64,000 nucleotides of DNA, taken from positions 1 to 64,000 of the forward strand of contig CAZYWZ010000024.1 of NCBI GenBank assembly GCA_964651705.1, read 5' to 3'. Below, one piece after another: positions 17,552 through 26,456 of the stretch (within the stretch, counting starts at the first letter, position 1; each line of letters begins with the position of its first letter). The notes beneath the pieces were generated by a model that was given only the letters and a program-made list of their open reading frames with translations, was not told where the DNA came from and made no database searches. The stretch is from JADLBR01 sp964651705 (GTDB lineage Bacteria; Verrucomicrobiota; Verrucomicrobiia; JADLBR01). The position numbers were made by a program, and so were the translations under genes.

Positions 17552-18999
17552 GGTGAATAGTCGGCGCTACCCACGCCAGCCGTCACGTCCATCAGGTTCT
17601 CGATGCCGCTTGCTAGGCCATGAGCGACGCTGATCCGATCGAACTGGTCGCGGACTACGGGATCATCGGCGCGCAAATCCTCCGGGGCCGGCAGGGCCAT
17701 GAATTCCAGTCCCTGCCCCAATCGCTGACGCTCCAGCCCGTCGGGATGCCACCTCGTGAACGGGACCATCGCCTCTTCTAACCGTGATCCCAGCGCGTCA
17801 TGAAAGAACGCAACGCGGCTGCCCCCGCCGGAACGAATGCACCGCAGCGTTGTCGGCCAAGGATCGTGGCCCGGATCCGAGTGCGCATCCCGAAGACTTC
17901 GACGAAACGGAGCCAGCACCTGGAGGATGGCGTGCCGACATCGTTCCCCGAAATCCCACGAAACCTCAGCGAAGCCACGTCGAATCTCGGGCGGTGGCGC
18001 CCCGCCATCTGCCAGGAATTCATCGAGCGAATCTGGCAGGGGCAAAATGCCGTCCTCAAGGCAGGCATCAAATTGTCTCAACCCGCCATTCCAGTGCCGC
18101 TCCAGATGGCTGCGGCGACTGTGGAACAAGCGGAGCGCCCCCAGGGGGTGGACGGCACAAAAATGGAAGGAACACCGATCGGAGAGACCTTGGCTATGGA
18201 TGATGAGCGTTGAAATATCCAGGGTGCCGGCACCGACATCGATAAAGAGCAGGTTTCCGTCCCTCCGGAATCGGGACCTCGCGTATCCCGCCAATTGCGC
18301 GGCGATCTCAGGATAAAAGTGCGTCCGTTCTGGGCTAAACGCTGATGCCCGAGCCGCGAGACCCGATGGGGCACGGATCGCCTCGGCGATCCGCCTTCGG
18401 GACACTGGGCCGACGCCCGAGGCGAGCGTTAGGGCCGCGCGCGCAGCCTGTTCATAGATACCCAACAGGGCGCCATCCGCCCGCCTGTCGGGAAACCCGA
18501 AGTTCGCGTGCCAGCAGATGTCGCAATCCCGGTACTGTCCGGCCAAATGGCGCTCGAACCACGAGAGCACGTATCGAACGGACAACGCCAGGAACACAGA
18601 CAAATCTTCCGTCGCCCGCTCGATTCCTTCACCATGCCTCGCCGCCTCCATGGCGCGCCACTTTAGGTTGTGAACGGACAAGCTCGATCTCGCTGCCCCG
18701 AGCTCGACCGCCCCGTCGGCAGATTCTTCAAACCGCGTGGGCAACAAATACCTCTCGATCCCCATCCGCTCGGCGCCGAAGCAGACGGGATACGAGTCGC
18801 CAGCCTCGGGATCGCCAACCACCACCTTGGTGCAGCTCGTCCCCAGATCGAAACCGATATGCAGGTCCCGGATCCTGCGGCGATGGGTGGAAATCTCAGC
18901 CCGCGGCTGACTGCGAACCGTGCCGCCGGCAAAACCGAGTTGCCGCAGCAGCAGCACCGACTCGGAGATGTCCAAAATGTCGGGTGTTGGCATGGTCAC
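17548..18999 (-). CDS. Hsp70/actin-like ATPase paired with an SNF2 helicase
   Basis: A 483-residue protein with an actin/Hsp70 nucleotide fold. The phosphate 1 motif is GFDLGTSCTKVVVGDP at about residues 49-64, and the phosphate 2 motif is LLFIDVGAGTLDISTL around residue 255. It has no recognisable Hsp70 substrate-binding domain. It starts at a GTG overlapping the helicase stop (GTGA), with an in-frame ATG two codons later as alternative. Together with the upstream 1045-residue helicase it forms a two-gene operon running opposite to the methyltransferase cluster. Hsp70-like ATPases are known as defence-island components, but the precise role is unknown. Confidence 0.8.
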   Translation of the reverse strand: MTMPTPDILDISESVLLLRQLGFAGGTVRSQPRAEISTHRRRIRDLHIGFDLGTSCTKVVVGDPEAGDSYPVCFGAERMGIERYLLPTRFEESADGAVELGAARSSLSVHNLKWRAMEAARHGEGIERATEDLSVFLALSVRYVLSWFERHLAGQYRDCDICWHANFGFPDRRADGALLGIYEQAARAALTLASGVGPVSRRRIAEAIRAPSGLAARASAFSPERTHFYPEIAAQLAGYARSRFRRDGNLLFIDVGAGTLDISTLIIHSQGLSDRCSFHFCAVHPLGALRLFHSRRSHLERHWNGGLRQFDACLEDGILPLPDSLDEFLADGGAPPPEIRRGFAEVSWDFGERCRHAILQVLAPFRRSLRDAHSDPGHDPWPTTLRCIRSGGGSRVAFFHDALGSRLEEAMVPFTRWHPDGLERQRLGQGLEFMALPAPEDLRADDPVVRDQFDRISVAHGLASGIENLMDVTAGVGSADYSP

Positions 19000-21900
19000 C
19001 CATCGACCCTGACCAATCCGATCGCGAGGGTCCGGAAGTCCTCATCGACCTGCGCCTTCTCCTCAATCCTCCTCCGCTGGACGTCACTGCGCTCCCTGAG
19101 GTTCCGCAGCTGGCCCATCGTTGCACGGTACAAGCTCTCGCGATCCGCCGCCTGGTGGCGCGCGGCCACCTCCTCCAGCACCGTTTCGCGACGTGCCTGA
19201 AACCGGTCGACAGCCCGTCTCTGAATCTCCGCGCGATCCCGATTCTCGGCTTCACTTGCCGCCACAAAGGCAAAGAACGCATTTGTTGCGTCCATTTCCA
19301 TCCTCCGCACCTGCTCCACAACGGCGGGCAGATCGGCGATCTCCCATTGAACATCGAGCCAAGGCCGACCGGCGTCTGCCACGGCCTCCACAAAGCGCTC
19401 GGCTATTCCGTCCGCATCGAGCAATCCTCCGCCCCCAACATCCAACACCACGTGGCGGAGGACCTCGCTCGCACGAAGTCCCACGACAGTCCACCGCTGA
19501 ACCACGAATGCGTATGTCCCCGGAGGCACGTCCCCTCCCAGTACCTCGGCCGGGAGGCACGCTGTGACCGCGACCGGGGCGACCGACGCCCGATCACTCA
19601 AAACGCGGCCAACGAAACGGACCAACGGGTGCGCCACGTGGACGACCTCCTCCCCACCCGCACGGCCAGCGTACATCCGGTGATCGAATCGAATGCGTCG
19701 GGGATCCAGGGTGTTTAGGTGAGTCCGGTCCAAGAGCCGGTTTCCTTCGAGGAACTGACAGAAATCAAAATGGGCGTCGGGATCTAGCTCTATCTCAAAG
19801 CTCCGGTCGCCTGGGTCGATGCCTCGCACACGGGTCTTTGGATAATGCAGGCTCAGACAGTCAATGACATACGCCTCGATGTCGCGTCCCTGCACCCACC
19901 GGTTGTTTGTGTGACTGGCGTTTATTTGCTGGATGATGTAATCGCCGTATGCCGCCAGGACAGCCGCTTCTTCCTCGAGCTTCGCCATGTCGGCGAGACC
20001 ATTAGCCAAGGCCATTTCGGTCCGCTGGAGACGTTCCTCCACCTGGACCTCGGTAAGACTGTGGACCAGGAGGTCGTTGGTCAGCCTGGCAATGATTGGC
20101 CCTATCACCTCTTCCAGATCGCCCAGGGTCCTTCGAAACATGTCCAGCCGAAGAAAAAGGCGATCGTAGATTCGTTCGTCGATTGTACCCGAACGTATCA
20201 GATTGAAGATCAGTATGCGCTCGGCGGCCTGCCCGATGCGATCGAGCCGCCCGATCCTCTGCTCGACCACCATGGGGTTCCACGGCAGGTCGTAGTTGAT
20301 GAGGGCGCTTGCGAACTGAATATCCAGACCCTCGCCGCCAACCTCGGACGACAGCAGCAGTTTTGGGAAGTCGTTCTCCCGGAACGCGTCCACCACGTCC
20401 TGCTTGGGTTGCCCGATGTCGCCGGTGAGCAGGAGAGAGGGGATGCCGTCCTCGGCTAGACGCTCTCTCAGGTAGGACAAAGTCGGCTTGAAGTAGGCAA
20501 ATAGTACGACCTTGTTCTCGGGATTGCTCGCCCAGTAGCGCCGCAGGGTATCCAGCAAGCTGGCGTACTTTGTGTCGCTCTCCTCAAGTTCTGTTACGGA
20601 AAAGTGTCCGCCAAGATGAGCGCTCAAGAAACCGATCAGCGGTCGCTCCTGGGTCGCGTCCTCATCCAAGTCCCCGGTCAGATCGGGCGCCACATCCTCC
20701 TCGGTGGCTAGCGGCAGTCCCTCGAGCCAAGACCTCAGCGCGGCTGGCATGCAGCTTGACACCTGGCGCTGCGGCATGACTGTCAGGAAGCCGGCGCCGA
20801 TTCCCTGCTTCTCGGCATAACGGAGCACGAGTTCGGTGACGCTATGATAGAACCGCGCCTCGACGTCGGACATTGGCACCCGCACGGTATCCACCTCGCG
20901 GACCAGCCGGTTCTGAAAGACGTCGCGCTTTCGGGAACGCGTCACCAGCTGGCCCAAGAGATTCACTCTCTCGACCTGACACGCCAGTTGGCTGCGCCCG
21001 CTCGTTCTTTCGAGGCTGCTGGCGTCGTTGCCTATGCTTTCCCGGAGTGATCTGAGCCCATTGTTGTCGGTCAAGAGAGGGTGCGTCAGCGCCTGATCGA
21101 TCAGTCCGAGAACCTCGGCATGCGCAGGCGCCGATCCTGCCCCCAGGATCCGGTCCCTCAGCCGGACCAGTGGCTCGTTGGCGCCGAGAATGTCCTGGAA
21201 ACTCCGTTCGTCCGTGAACGTGTCCGGGTCGAGAAGCCGCAGGAGCGTGAACAGGTTTCCTGTACGGATCATCATCGGTGTCGCGGACAGAAAGACTCTG
21301 TGCGCCGCGACCGGGGACAGCAGGTCACCAAGACGGGAAGTGAGAGCCTGCGGGTTTCGCATGTAGTGAGCCTCGTCAATCACGAGCAGATCGATTAACG
21401 GATCGGCACCGTTGCCCGCGGCATGAAGAAAGTGGGCAAGGCGGGAGCGCGCATTCCGCTCCGCCGGTTCCTGGTCCTCCCAAGACCGGGGCGGGCGAAG
21501 TGTCTGATAGCTGGCAATCAGGGCGAAGCAACGGCCGGGCGAGTGTGACGCGTCCGAGAGTTCATGCAGCACCTCGTCAGCGTTCCGCGCGATCTGGGCG
21601 CGCACACCGAATCGACCGATCAGCTCCAGTCGCCATTTCTCTCTGAGGTGTGGTGGGCACACCACCAGCAGGCGGGAGGCACCAGTCCTTGCGACAAGTT
21701 CTGTCCAGATAAGACCAGCTTCGATGGTCTTGCCCAGTCCCACCTCATCGGCGATCAGGATCCCATTCGTTGGCGAGTCCAACAGTTTCAACACCGGCTT
21801 GAACTGAAAGGCGAGGAACTGCGTCTTGGACGCCTCCATTGAATAGAGCAACGTCGACAGGCGTCCTTGCAGTTTCTCGTGCAATAGGTTTCGCCTCAGG

Positions 21901-22133
21901 GCATCGGGTCGACTGACGAGGCCCCCAGCGAACTCGGCGAAAATGTCCCGTTGTTCCGGAAGACGCTCCAGATTCTCCACGCGTACCCAGGTCGGGCTGG
22001 CACCATCAAAGGCCACCTGAACGCGTGTGACGCCGGACGCGGCAATCGGTGCTGCCGTCGTGATCGTTCCCGTCCGGTCTGGCTGCCCGCAAACTCGAAC
22101 CCGGAGGCCAGGAGTCACTTCATCGATTCTCAT
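18996..22133 (-). CDS. SNF2/HepA-type superfamily 2 helicase
   Basis: A 1045-residue helicase. Residues 1-60 form an SH3-like beta-rich start. Walker A is ADEVGLGKTIEAG at 128-140, the DEAH box is VIDEAHYMRN at 251-260, and the C-terminal helicase motif VI is VVEQRIGRLDRIGQ near 655. The layout resembles RapA/HepA and DrmD-like enzymes. A long C-terminal part (700-1045) includes a helical segment rich in Arg and Glu near the end. It is the first gene of a two-gene operon with the Hsp70-like ATPase. DNA translocation is family knowledge; the target is unknown. Confidence 0.9.
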   Translation of the reverse strand: MRIDEVTPGLRVRVCGQPDRTGTITTAAPIAASGVTRVQVAFDGASPTWVRVENLERLPEQRDIFAEFAGGLVSRPDALRRNLLHEKLQGRLSTLLYSMEASKTQFLAFQFKPVLKLLDSPTNGILIADEVGLGKTIEAGLIWTELVARTGASRLLVVCPPHLREKWRLELIGRFGVRAQIARNADEVLHELSDASHSPGRCFALIASYQTLRPPRSWEDQEPAERNARSRLAHFLHAAGNGADPLIDLLVIDEAHYMRNPQALTSRLGDLLSPVAAHRVFLSATPMMIRTGNLFTLLRLLDPDTFTDERSFQDILGANEPLVRLRDRILGAGSAPAHAEVLGLIDQALTHPLLTDNNGLRSLRESIGNDASSLERTSGRSQLACQVERVNLLGQLVTRSRKRDVFQNRLVREVDTVRVPMSDVEARFYHSVTELVLRYAEKQGIGAGFLTVMPQRQVSSCMPAALRSWLEGLPLATEEDVAPDLTGDLDEDATQERPLIGFLSAHLGGHFSVTELEESDTKYASLLDTLRRYWASNPENKVVLFAYFKPTLSYLRERLAEDGIPSLLLTGDIGQPKQDVVDAFRENDFPKLLLSSEVGGEGLDIQFASALINYDLPWNPMVVEQRIGRLDRIGQAAERILIFNLIRSGTIDERIYDRLFLRLDMFRRTLGDLEEVIGPIIARLTNDLLVHSLTEVQVEERLQRTEMALANGLADMAKLEEEAAVLAAYGDYIIQQINASHTNNRWVQGRDIEAYVIDCLSLHYPKTRVRGIDPGDRSFEIELDPDAHFDFCQFLEGNRLLDRTHLNTLDPRRIRFDHRMYAGRAGGEEVVHVAHPLVRFVGRVLSDRASVAPVAVTACLPAEVLGGDVPPGTYAFVVQRWTVVGLRASEVLRHVVLDVGGGGLLDADGIAERFVEAVADAGRPWLDVQWEIADLPAVVEQVRRMEMDATNAFFAFVAASEAENRDRAEIQRRAVDRFQARRETVLEEVAARHQAADRESLYRATMGQLRNLRERSDVQRRRIEEKAQVDEDFRTLAIGLVRVDG

Positions 22134-22278
22134 GGCATGCGTATGGCTGCGTCACCCTGGGCCATCGAGGCAATTGCCCGAGATCTTCGGACCCCTACGA
22201 GTGCATGGTGATCATAGAAAATCATTCTATGGCCGTTTCAAGACTTTCGTGAATCGGTTTGCAAATGTGATGCCAAGG

Positions 22279-22749
22279 TCACCTGGGACTGACGTCGGTT
22301 CCCGACCCTGCCAAGATTACCTCGGGCCCCACGAGGATTATGTCCTCCGGCGGTTGTGCGCCGGACCGGTGATGCAGCGGAACTTCGATAGCGATTACCA
22401 GGGTCGAGTCGCAGGTGATGAGGTCGTCGGGCGAGGAACCATCCCCGATTCCGCCAAAGAAATTGCGGATTGCTTCATCCGCGGCGATCTCCGTGTGGCT
22501 GGCGGTCGCGCTGACATCGACCTTAAGCCGGTAGCGCACGATCAGGCGAGTGCCATCGACGTCCGGCTTGCGGGCCACAATTTCGGGATGCGCGAGGATT
22601 TCGCGGATGGTGGCGGACCCGGATGCGGCGGACGGAACGAGGGCGTCGCACAGTGCCTCGTCGAGCCCAGTTCGGGCCCATCCGGTGAGGCGTTGGATCA
22701 GGACGGCTTCTTCGCCCGATTCGGCGGCGGGGGTCGGATTGATGTCCAT
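22279..22749 (-). CDS. Hypothetical protein
   Basis: A 156-residue acidic protein; the start chosen is the ATG beginning MDINPTPAAESGEE. An internal region of alternating hydrophobic residues (DGTRLIVRYRLKVDVSA, then LVIAIEVPLHH) suggests a beta sheet. The frame continues open upstream to 23892, but that part is antisense to the metalloprotease reading frame and looks non-coding. No motif is recognised. It is on the same strand as, and 92 bp downstream of, the SprT-like gene. Confidence 0.45.
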   Translation of the reverse strand: MDINPTPAAESGEEAVLIQRLTGWARTGLDEALCDALVPSAASGSATIREILAHPEIVARKPDVDGTRLIVRYRLKVDVSATASHTEIAADEAIRNFFGGIGDGSSPDDLITCDSTLVIAIEVPLHHRSGAQPPEDIILVGPEVILAGSGTDVSPR

Positions 22750-22841
22750 GTCGGCATTATAACAGGAGGGGGGTGACACCGGTAGTCCCATGGGGTCTGA
22801 GAAACAAGAATGAACCCGTGGCGTCCCGTCGACAACGCTTC

Positions 22842-23651
22842 TCAAGCGGGGTCTCTGGGGCGCAGCGCCGCCAGCGGAACGTAGTATTTCAGGTAGCGCT
22901 TCCCATCGCTGTACGGCTGGCCATCGGGTGATTCGACCAGGACTGTGGCGCGGGTGGTGATCCGGTTGACGATGCCATCGAGGGTCTGGCCATCGAACTC
23001 GAACTGGACGCGCGATCCGGGGCGGATGTTCAACACGCGCGCGGCGCGCTCGCGGCGCGTGACCATCTGGTGCTTGGTGGCGGTATGCCCAAAGTGAAGG
23101 TTGACGATCCCGAAGAACCTCGGCGCCGAGCAATCGCTCTCGCCCCAGAGGAGGAACTCGATCAGGTGCGCCATCTCGTGCTCCATGATGCGCATCAGGC
23201 AATCGAGCCGATTGTGGCATGGCAGGCCGTTGACGACCACGTCGCGCGCCACGTCGCCATGAAAGTTCTCGAACATCACGTGGGTGGAGATCGCGATCTC
23301 GTAGTGCTCCACACCGTCCTTCCGCCAATGGGCGCATCGCCCGCCCGCGGCCGTCATCCGGCGCGCCAGGCGGAAGCCCAGAAGCGCCCCGCGTTCGGCG
23401 ATGGTGCGACGGCAGAGCCCTTCGAAGAAGGCCCCGTCGAGCAGGTCGAATAGGACCCGCACGTCGGTGGTGCTGATGCGCTCGATATGCTCGCGGATGA
23501 TGTGCGTCGATTCCTTGAACAGGCGCCCCCGCACCTGCGCTAGCCGGGACGCGCGGTCCTCGGGACCCGGACCGGCCCCCAGCGCCGCCCGGCCCAATGC
23601 CACCGCTGCGGCCGCATCCGCGCCAGATTCCGCCGCATCGGGCAACGCCAT
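22842..23651 (-). CDS. SprT-like zinc metalloprotease
   Basis: A 269-residue protein with the zinc-binding signature HEMAH at residues 158-162 within LMRIMEHEMAHLIEF. A later His (FGHTATKH, about 188-194) is suited to be the third ligand. The arrangement matches the SprT/Spartan-like family, which processes DNA-protein crosslinks in some members. Residues 205-265 form a beta-rich SH3-like tail (GSRVQFEFDGQTLDGIV). A DNA-related proteolytic role is inference from the family. It may be co-transcribed with the unknown gene downstream. Confidence 0.75.
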   Translation of the reverse strand: MALPDAAESGADAAAAVALGRAALGAGPGPEDRASRLAQVRGRLFKESTHIIREHIERISTTDVRVLFDLLDGAFFEGLCRRTIAERGALLGFRLARRMTAAGGRCAHWRKDGVEHYEIAISTHVMFENFHGDVARDVVVNGLPCHNRLDCLMRIMEHEMAHLIEFLLWGESDCSAPRFFGIVNLHFGHTATKHQMVTRRERAARVLNIRPGSRVQFEFDGQTLDGIVNRITTRATVLVESPDGQPYSDGKRYLKYYVPLAALRPRDPA

Positions 23652-23683
23652 GCCGCCGGACGTTATCCGCCCACCCCCGCGGC

Positions 23684-24175
23684 GTGAAGCAAAACACCGG
23701 GGCGCAGATCAAAGAAGATGTGCCCGACCCCGCGAGCCGGGCCAATGAACCCATTCGGCACCATCCCCTGCATGACAGGATCGACGCGATGATAGAGGGG
23801 GGCGCCCCCGTCGCGGATATCGGTGCCCTCGTCGCGGCCCATGACGAAGCACTGTCCCTTGACGCACAGCCCCCAACGCCCCCTGCCGCCACTGCGCCGC
23901 TGGCGGCGGATCACACCGATCCGGCGAGGCTCGCGCGAGGCGACGAGCAGTCCTTCAGCAGCCCGGATGACTTCGTGTACCGGCCCTTCGCCTGTGTGCT
24001 CAAACACAAGGCCCACATGCTACCCGGATCCCTCGTCCAGAATCAGATCGCGTCGGAGGGCCACCTACACGGCAACCTCACGCATCGGGTGGCAGGGATA
24101 CTTGTTCGCCCAAGCAGCGTGTCGGACTTCGCCACGTCCGGCAGGCTGCTGGGGCGACATCAGTCCACTTTCTGA
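23684..24175 (+). CDS. Possible small unknown protein
   Basis: A 163-codon open frame starting at GTG (23684), divergent from the metalloprotease gene. Composition is protein-like in places (HPLHDRIDAMIEGGAPVADIG, VYRPFACVLKHKAHML), with a low-complexity Pro/Ala stretch in between. It ends 16 bp inside the convergent membrane-protein gene. No family is recognised. A competing frame on the - strand (23663-24016) exists, and I judge the + frame the more plausible of the two. Confidence 0.35.
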   Translation: MKQNTGAQIKEDVPDPASRANEPIRHHPLHDRIDAMIEGGAPVADIGALVAAHDEALSLDAQPPTPPAATAPLAADHTDPARLARGDEQSFSSPDDFVYRPFACVLKHKAHMLPGSLVQNQIASEGHLHGNLTHRVAGILVRPSSVSDFATSGRLLGRHQSTF

Positions 24176-25269
24176 ATCCACATCGTGCCCTCGCTCCCGC
24201 TCGATATCTGGCGCGCCCGAATTGCCTCCCCGTGCCCAACATGCATCCGAAGTCTTCTTCCCGGCTGAAGGATCACCGGAGCGCGCGGGGGAATGCCAAC
24301 TTCGATGGTCCTGTCACACCAGATGAACGCGACGTGAGGCAGGCCCAATCGCGTCGGCATGACTCGCCACCCGTCTTTGCGCAGCGGGAAGGCTACGGCT
24401 CGCGATGGCTGAGCTTCCCCCGTCAGGCCGGGGGCCGACGGAAAGCGCGGCGGAGGAAAACTATCACCGCCGACGCCCGCGGTGTCGCCAACCGGGGCAC
24501 CCTCGTTTCTGAAAAGAATCGATGGCGCCACATGCGACTGGAGCGGCGCTGCGGCGGCGGCCTGCTTTCTGGCCCTTTCGGCGGCACTCTTTGCCTCGAT
24601 GTCTTTCAACCTTTGCTGGATCTCGCTAAGGTCCTTTTGGAGCTTCGCCCGCTGCGCTTGGTAGATCCGCCAGTCACCGGGTTGGACCGGGCGGACAACG
24701 TTGCCGAATGGATCGAACTTCACACCGGGCTGATACCGGTAGAAGAGTGCGAGCGCCCCATTCCTCTCTGCGACGCACAGCAACGGCGTGCCGTCGGATT
24801 TGAACCACGGCACCCGCTCGGGATCGACGCGTTGCAGGACCCTGGGGATGCCGTTGAACCCAAGATCCCAATCGAAGGTGAAACAAAACGCGATCACCCA
24901 ATAGAGGCTCAAGAGGCCGAATATCGGCAACAGCGGACGGAGTATCCAACGTCCCGCGGCCCCAAAGGAATACCGCCAGCACACAAGGATCAGCCACAGG
25001 CCCGCCCAGCCGATTGCGGCGGACAAGTGCGGGTCCATGTCCCCAAGCCTGGCCAGATAGTCGAGCTTTGAGTGATACTGCCCCAGCGCCCACCGTCGCG
25101 CCAGTTCGAGCAATCCGACGCCCAGCAAGAGGAGTCCAACCGCAGTCAGGATCAGCCGCGGCAGCAATTTGGCGAGGAACGCATGCGTGGCCCTCGATGC
25201 CGCGGCAATCGCCTCGCCCGAATCCTTCACGGCATTCGCCAGATGCGACTCGAGTCCGCCCTGTTTCAT
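24160..25269 (-). CDS. Membrane protein with long cytoplasmic or periplasmic tail
   Basis: A 369-residue protein starting MKQGGLESHLANAV. Three or four hydrophobic segments are visible at about residues 36-55 (LILTAVGLLLLGVGLLEL), 80-97 (AIGWAGLWLILVCW) and 108-130 (LLPIFGLLSLYWVIAFCF). A coiled-coil segment follows around 195-225 (LQKDLSEIQQRLKDIEAKSA), then a beta-rich C-terminal domain. The start overlaps the stop of the small membrane gene upstream (ATGA), so the pair is coupled. No known family is recognised. Confidence 0.6.
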   Translation of the reverse strand: MKQGGLESHLANAVKDSGEAIAAASRATHAFLAKLLPRLILTAVGLLLLGVGLLELARRWALGQYHSKLDYLARLGDMDPHLSAAIGWAGLWLILVCWRYSFGAAGRWILRPLLPIFGLLSLYWVIAFCFTFDWDLGFNGIPRVLQRVDPERVPWFKSDGTPLLCVAERNGALALFYRYQPGVKFDPFGNVVRPVQPGDWRIYQAQRAKLQKDLSEIQQRLKDIEAKSAAERARKQAAAAAPLQSHVAPSILFRNEGAPVGDTAGVGGDSFPPPRFPSAPGLTGEAQPSRAVAFPLRKDGWRVMPTRLGLPHVAFIWCDRTIEVGIPPRAPVILQPGRRLRMHVGHGEAIRARQISSGSEGTMWIQKVD

Positions 25270-25427
25270 ACGACACCTCCCGCACTGATGCGTCGCGGTC
25301 GCCTTGCGGTCCGGTGTCCCGCTTCCGCCAATAAGCAGCATATGCCCAGGAGCACGAAGACCAGGCCGACGGCCTGCCAGAACCGCCGAATCCATGACTT
25401 CCACCACGACACGCTCATACGCCGCAT
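25266..25427 (-). CDS. Small single-pass membrane protein
   Basis: A 53-residue protein with a basic/aromatic start (MRRMSVSWWKSWIRRFWQ), one hydrophobic helix (AVGLVFVLLGICCLLAEAG) and an Arg-rich tail. The positive N-terminus and tail leave topology ambiguous. Its stop overlaps the start of the larger membrane-protein gene (ATGA), which is the main reason to believe it is real. Function unknown. Confidence 0.5.
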   Translation of the reverse strand: MRRMSVSWWKSWIRRFWQAVGLVFVLLGICCLLAEAGHRTARRPRRISAGGVV

Positions 25428-25540
25428 AGCGCCGAGGGGTGACGTTTTCCGAAAGTTTCGCATCCGCCCGACTCCGCCATCGTGATTTCTCCCATTGACT
25501 CCACGGAGCGACTCGCCACGATGACCACCGCTTGGCCGAT
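25428..25540. promoter_or_regulatory. Divergent intergenic region upstream of the type III CRISPR operon
   Basis: This 113-bp gap separates the leftward membrane-protein pair from the rightward CRISPR operon and must hold promoters for both if the first operon gene is the true start. It is less GC-rich near GTTTTCCGAAAGTTTCGC (about 25444-25461). No -35/-10 pair can be named with confidence. If the sigma-like product of the first gene is a real sigma factor, this is one place to look for its own promoter. Confidence 0.3.
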
Positions 25541-26443
25541 ATGAGACGGAAGGACACGAGCGGGGCGGGGTACCGGCCCTGGAGGGGGAACCACGAGACA
25601 TGCCTCAAGGACTGGATCGATTGGCTGCAGCTTTGCTCGCTCGAACGGTGTTCCGAATCGACCCGGAAGGTGATCGGCGCGCTGTGCCAGAAGCGCCTCC
25701 GGGGAAATATTGGCCAGTGGTTGCAAAAGTTCTGTCTGGATCGCGTTCCAGGAGATCTCTGGGAGCATCTCGAAGATCCCGTCCGGTGCGGCTTCGAAAT
25801 GGAGCACCATTTCAAGCACGGGAAGGTGCGCGAGGGGAAGAGCTATAAAGAAGGTCTTAAGCTGAAGATCGCCAAGGCTGGTTGCAGGGCGCTCCCGGCG
25901 GCAGAGGGATACGTTTCCCAGACGATCAAGACGACTGTCGCCCAGAAGCTCGTGGAGCGATTCGCCACGCAACTCCCGGGGACCATCAGCCTTGACGACG
26001 CCAGCGCGCCATCCGCCGGGGGAGAGTCTGGCGGAGCGAGGCGCCCTCTGGACGCGCTGATCGAGGAGGCGCGGAACCTTTTGGCCGATCACGAGGCCGA
26101 TTCGCCGGACGGCGACCGTGACATCGGGGTCCTGGGGGGCGACATGGCCCGAGCCCTGTTCGTGACGATGGATGCCCGCCAACGCTTGGCCGCATGGGGT
26201 GCCATGGCGGGTCGCAGTGTCGCCGATCCCGAGATTATTCGCGCGGCGGGGGTGGGTCGTGATGCGATCCATCGGGCCAGGAAAGATCTCGGCCAAGAGA
26301 TCGCCCAGAGGATCGAGCGGGACTTTTCGCACGAATCACCCGATGCCGTGGCGTTGCTGAAGGAGTCGATCTGTTCTGCCCTCGTGCCATTACTGGACGA
26401 GTGGCGGAATTCGGATACCGGCGTCACGGGCAACTCTACTTGA
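25541..26443 (+). CDS. Sigma-factor-like protein, first gene of the CRISPR operon
   Basis: A 300-residue protein; ATG at 25541 is preferred over an in-frame TTG three codons upstream. The N-terminal half is helical with Trp/Cys-rich helices (LKDWIDWLQLCSLERC). The middle has a sigma-like linker (TISLDDASAPSAGG, then PLDALIEEARNLLADHE). The end has a region 4-like helix-turn-helix (ADPEIIRAAGVGRDAIHRAR, about residues 225-250). This order recalls a divergent sigma factor, but region 2 motifs cannot be aligned by eye. It lies 13 bp before the next gene of the same operon. I infer a transcription role analogous to CalpS. Confidence 0.5.
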   Translation: MRRKDTSGAGYRPWRGNHETCLKDWIDWLQLCSLERCSESTRKVIGALCQKRLRGNIGQWLQKFCLDRVPGDLWEHLEDPVRCGFEMEHHFKHGKVREGKSYKEGLKLKIAKAGCRALPAAEGYVSQTIKTTVAQKLVERFATQLPGTISLDDASAPSAGGESGGARRPLDALIEEARNLLADHEADSPDGDRDIGVLGGDMARALFVTMDARQRLAAWGAMAGRSVADPEIIRAAGVGRDAIHRARKDLGQEIAQRIERDFSHESPDAVALLKESICSALVPLLDEWRNSDTGVTGNST

Positions 26444-26456
26444 CGGAGACCAAGAC

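Noticed and set aside
22279..23892. 537-codon frame on the - strand
   Set aside because: Its first two thirds lie over the SprT-like gene in a different frame and have Arg/Gly/Ala-rich composition. Only the segment from ATG 22749 is plausible.
23663..24016. 117-codon frame on the - strand opposite the small + gene
   Set aside because: It has weaker composition, no ribosome binding site noticed and no coupled neighbour. The + frame is preferred, itself with low confidence.
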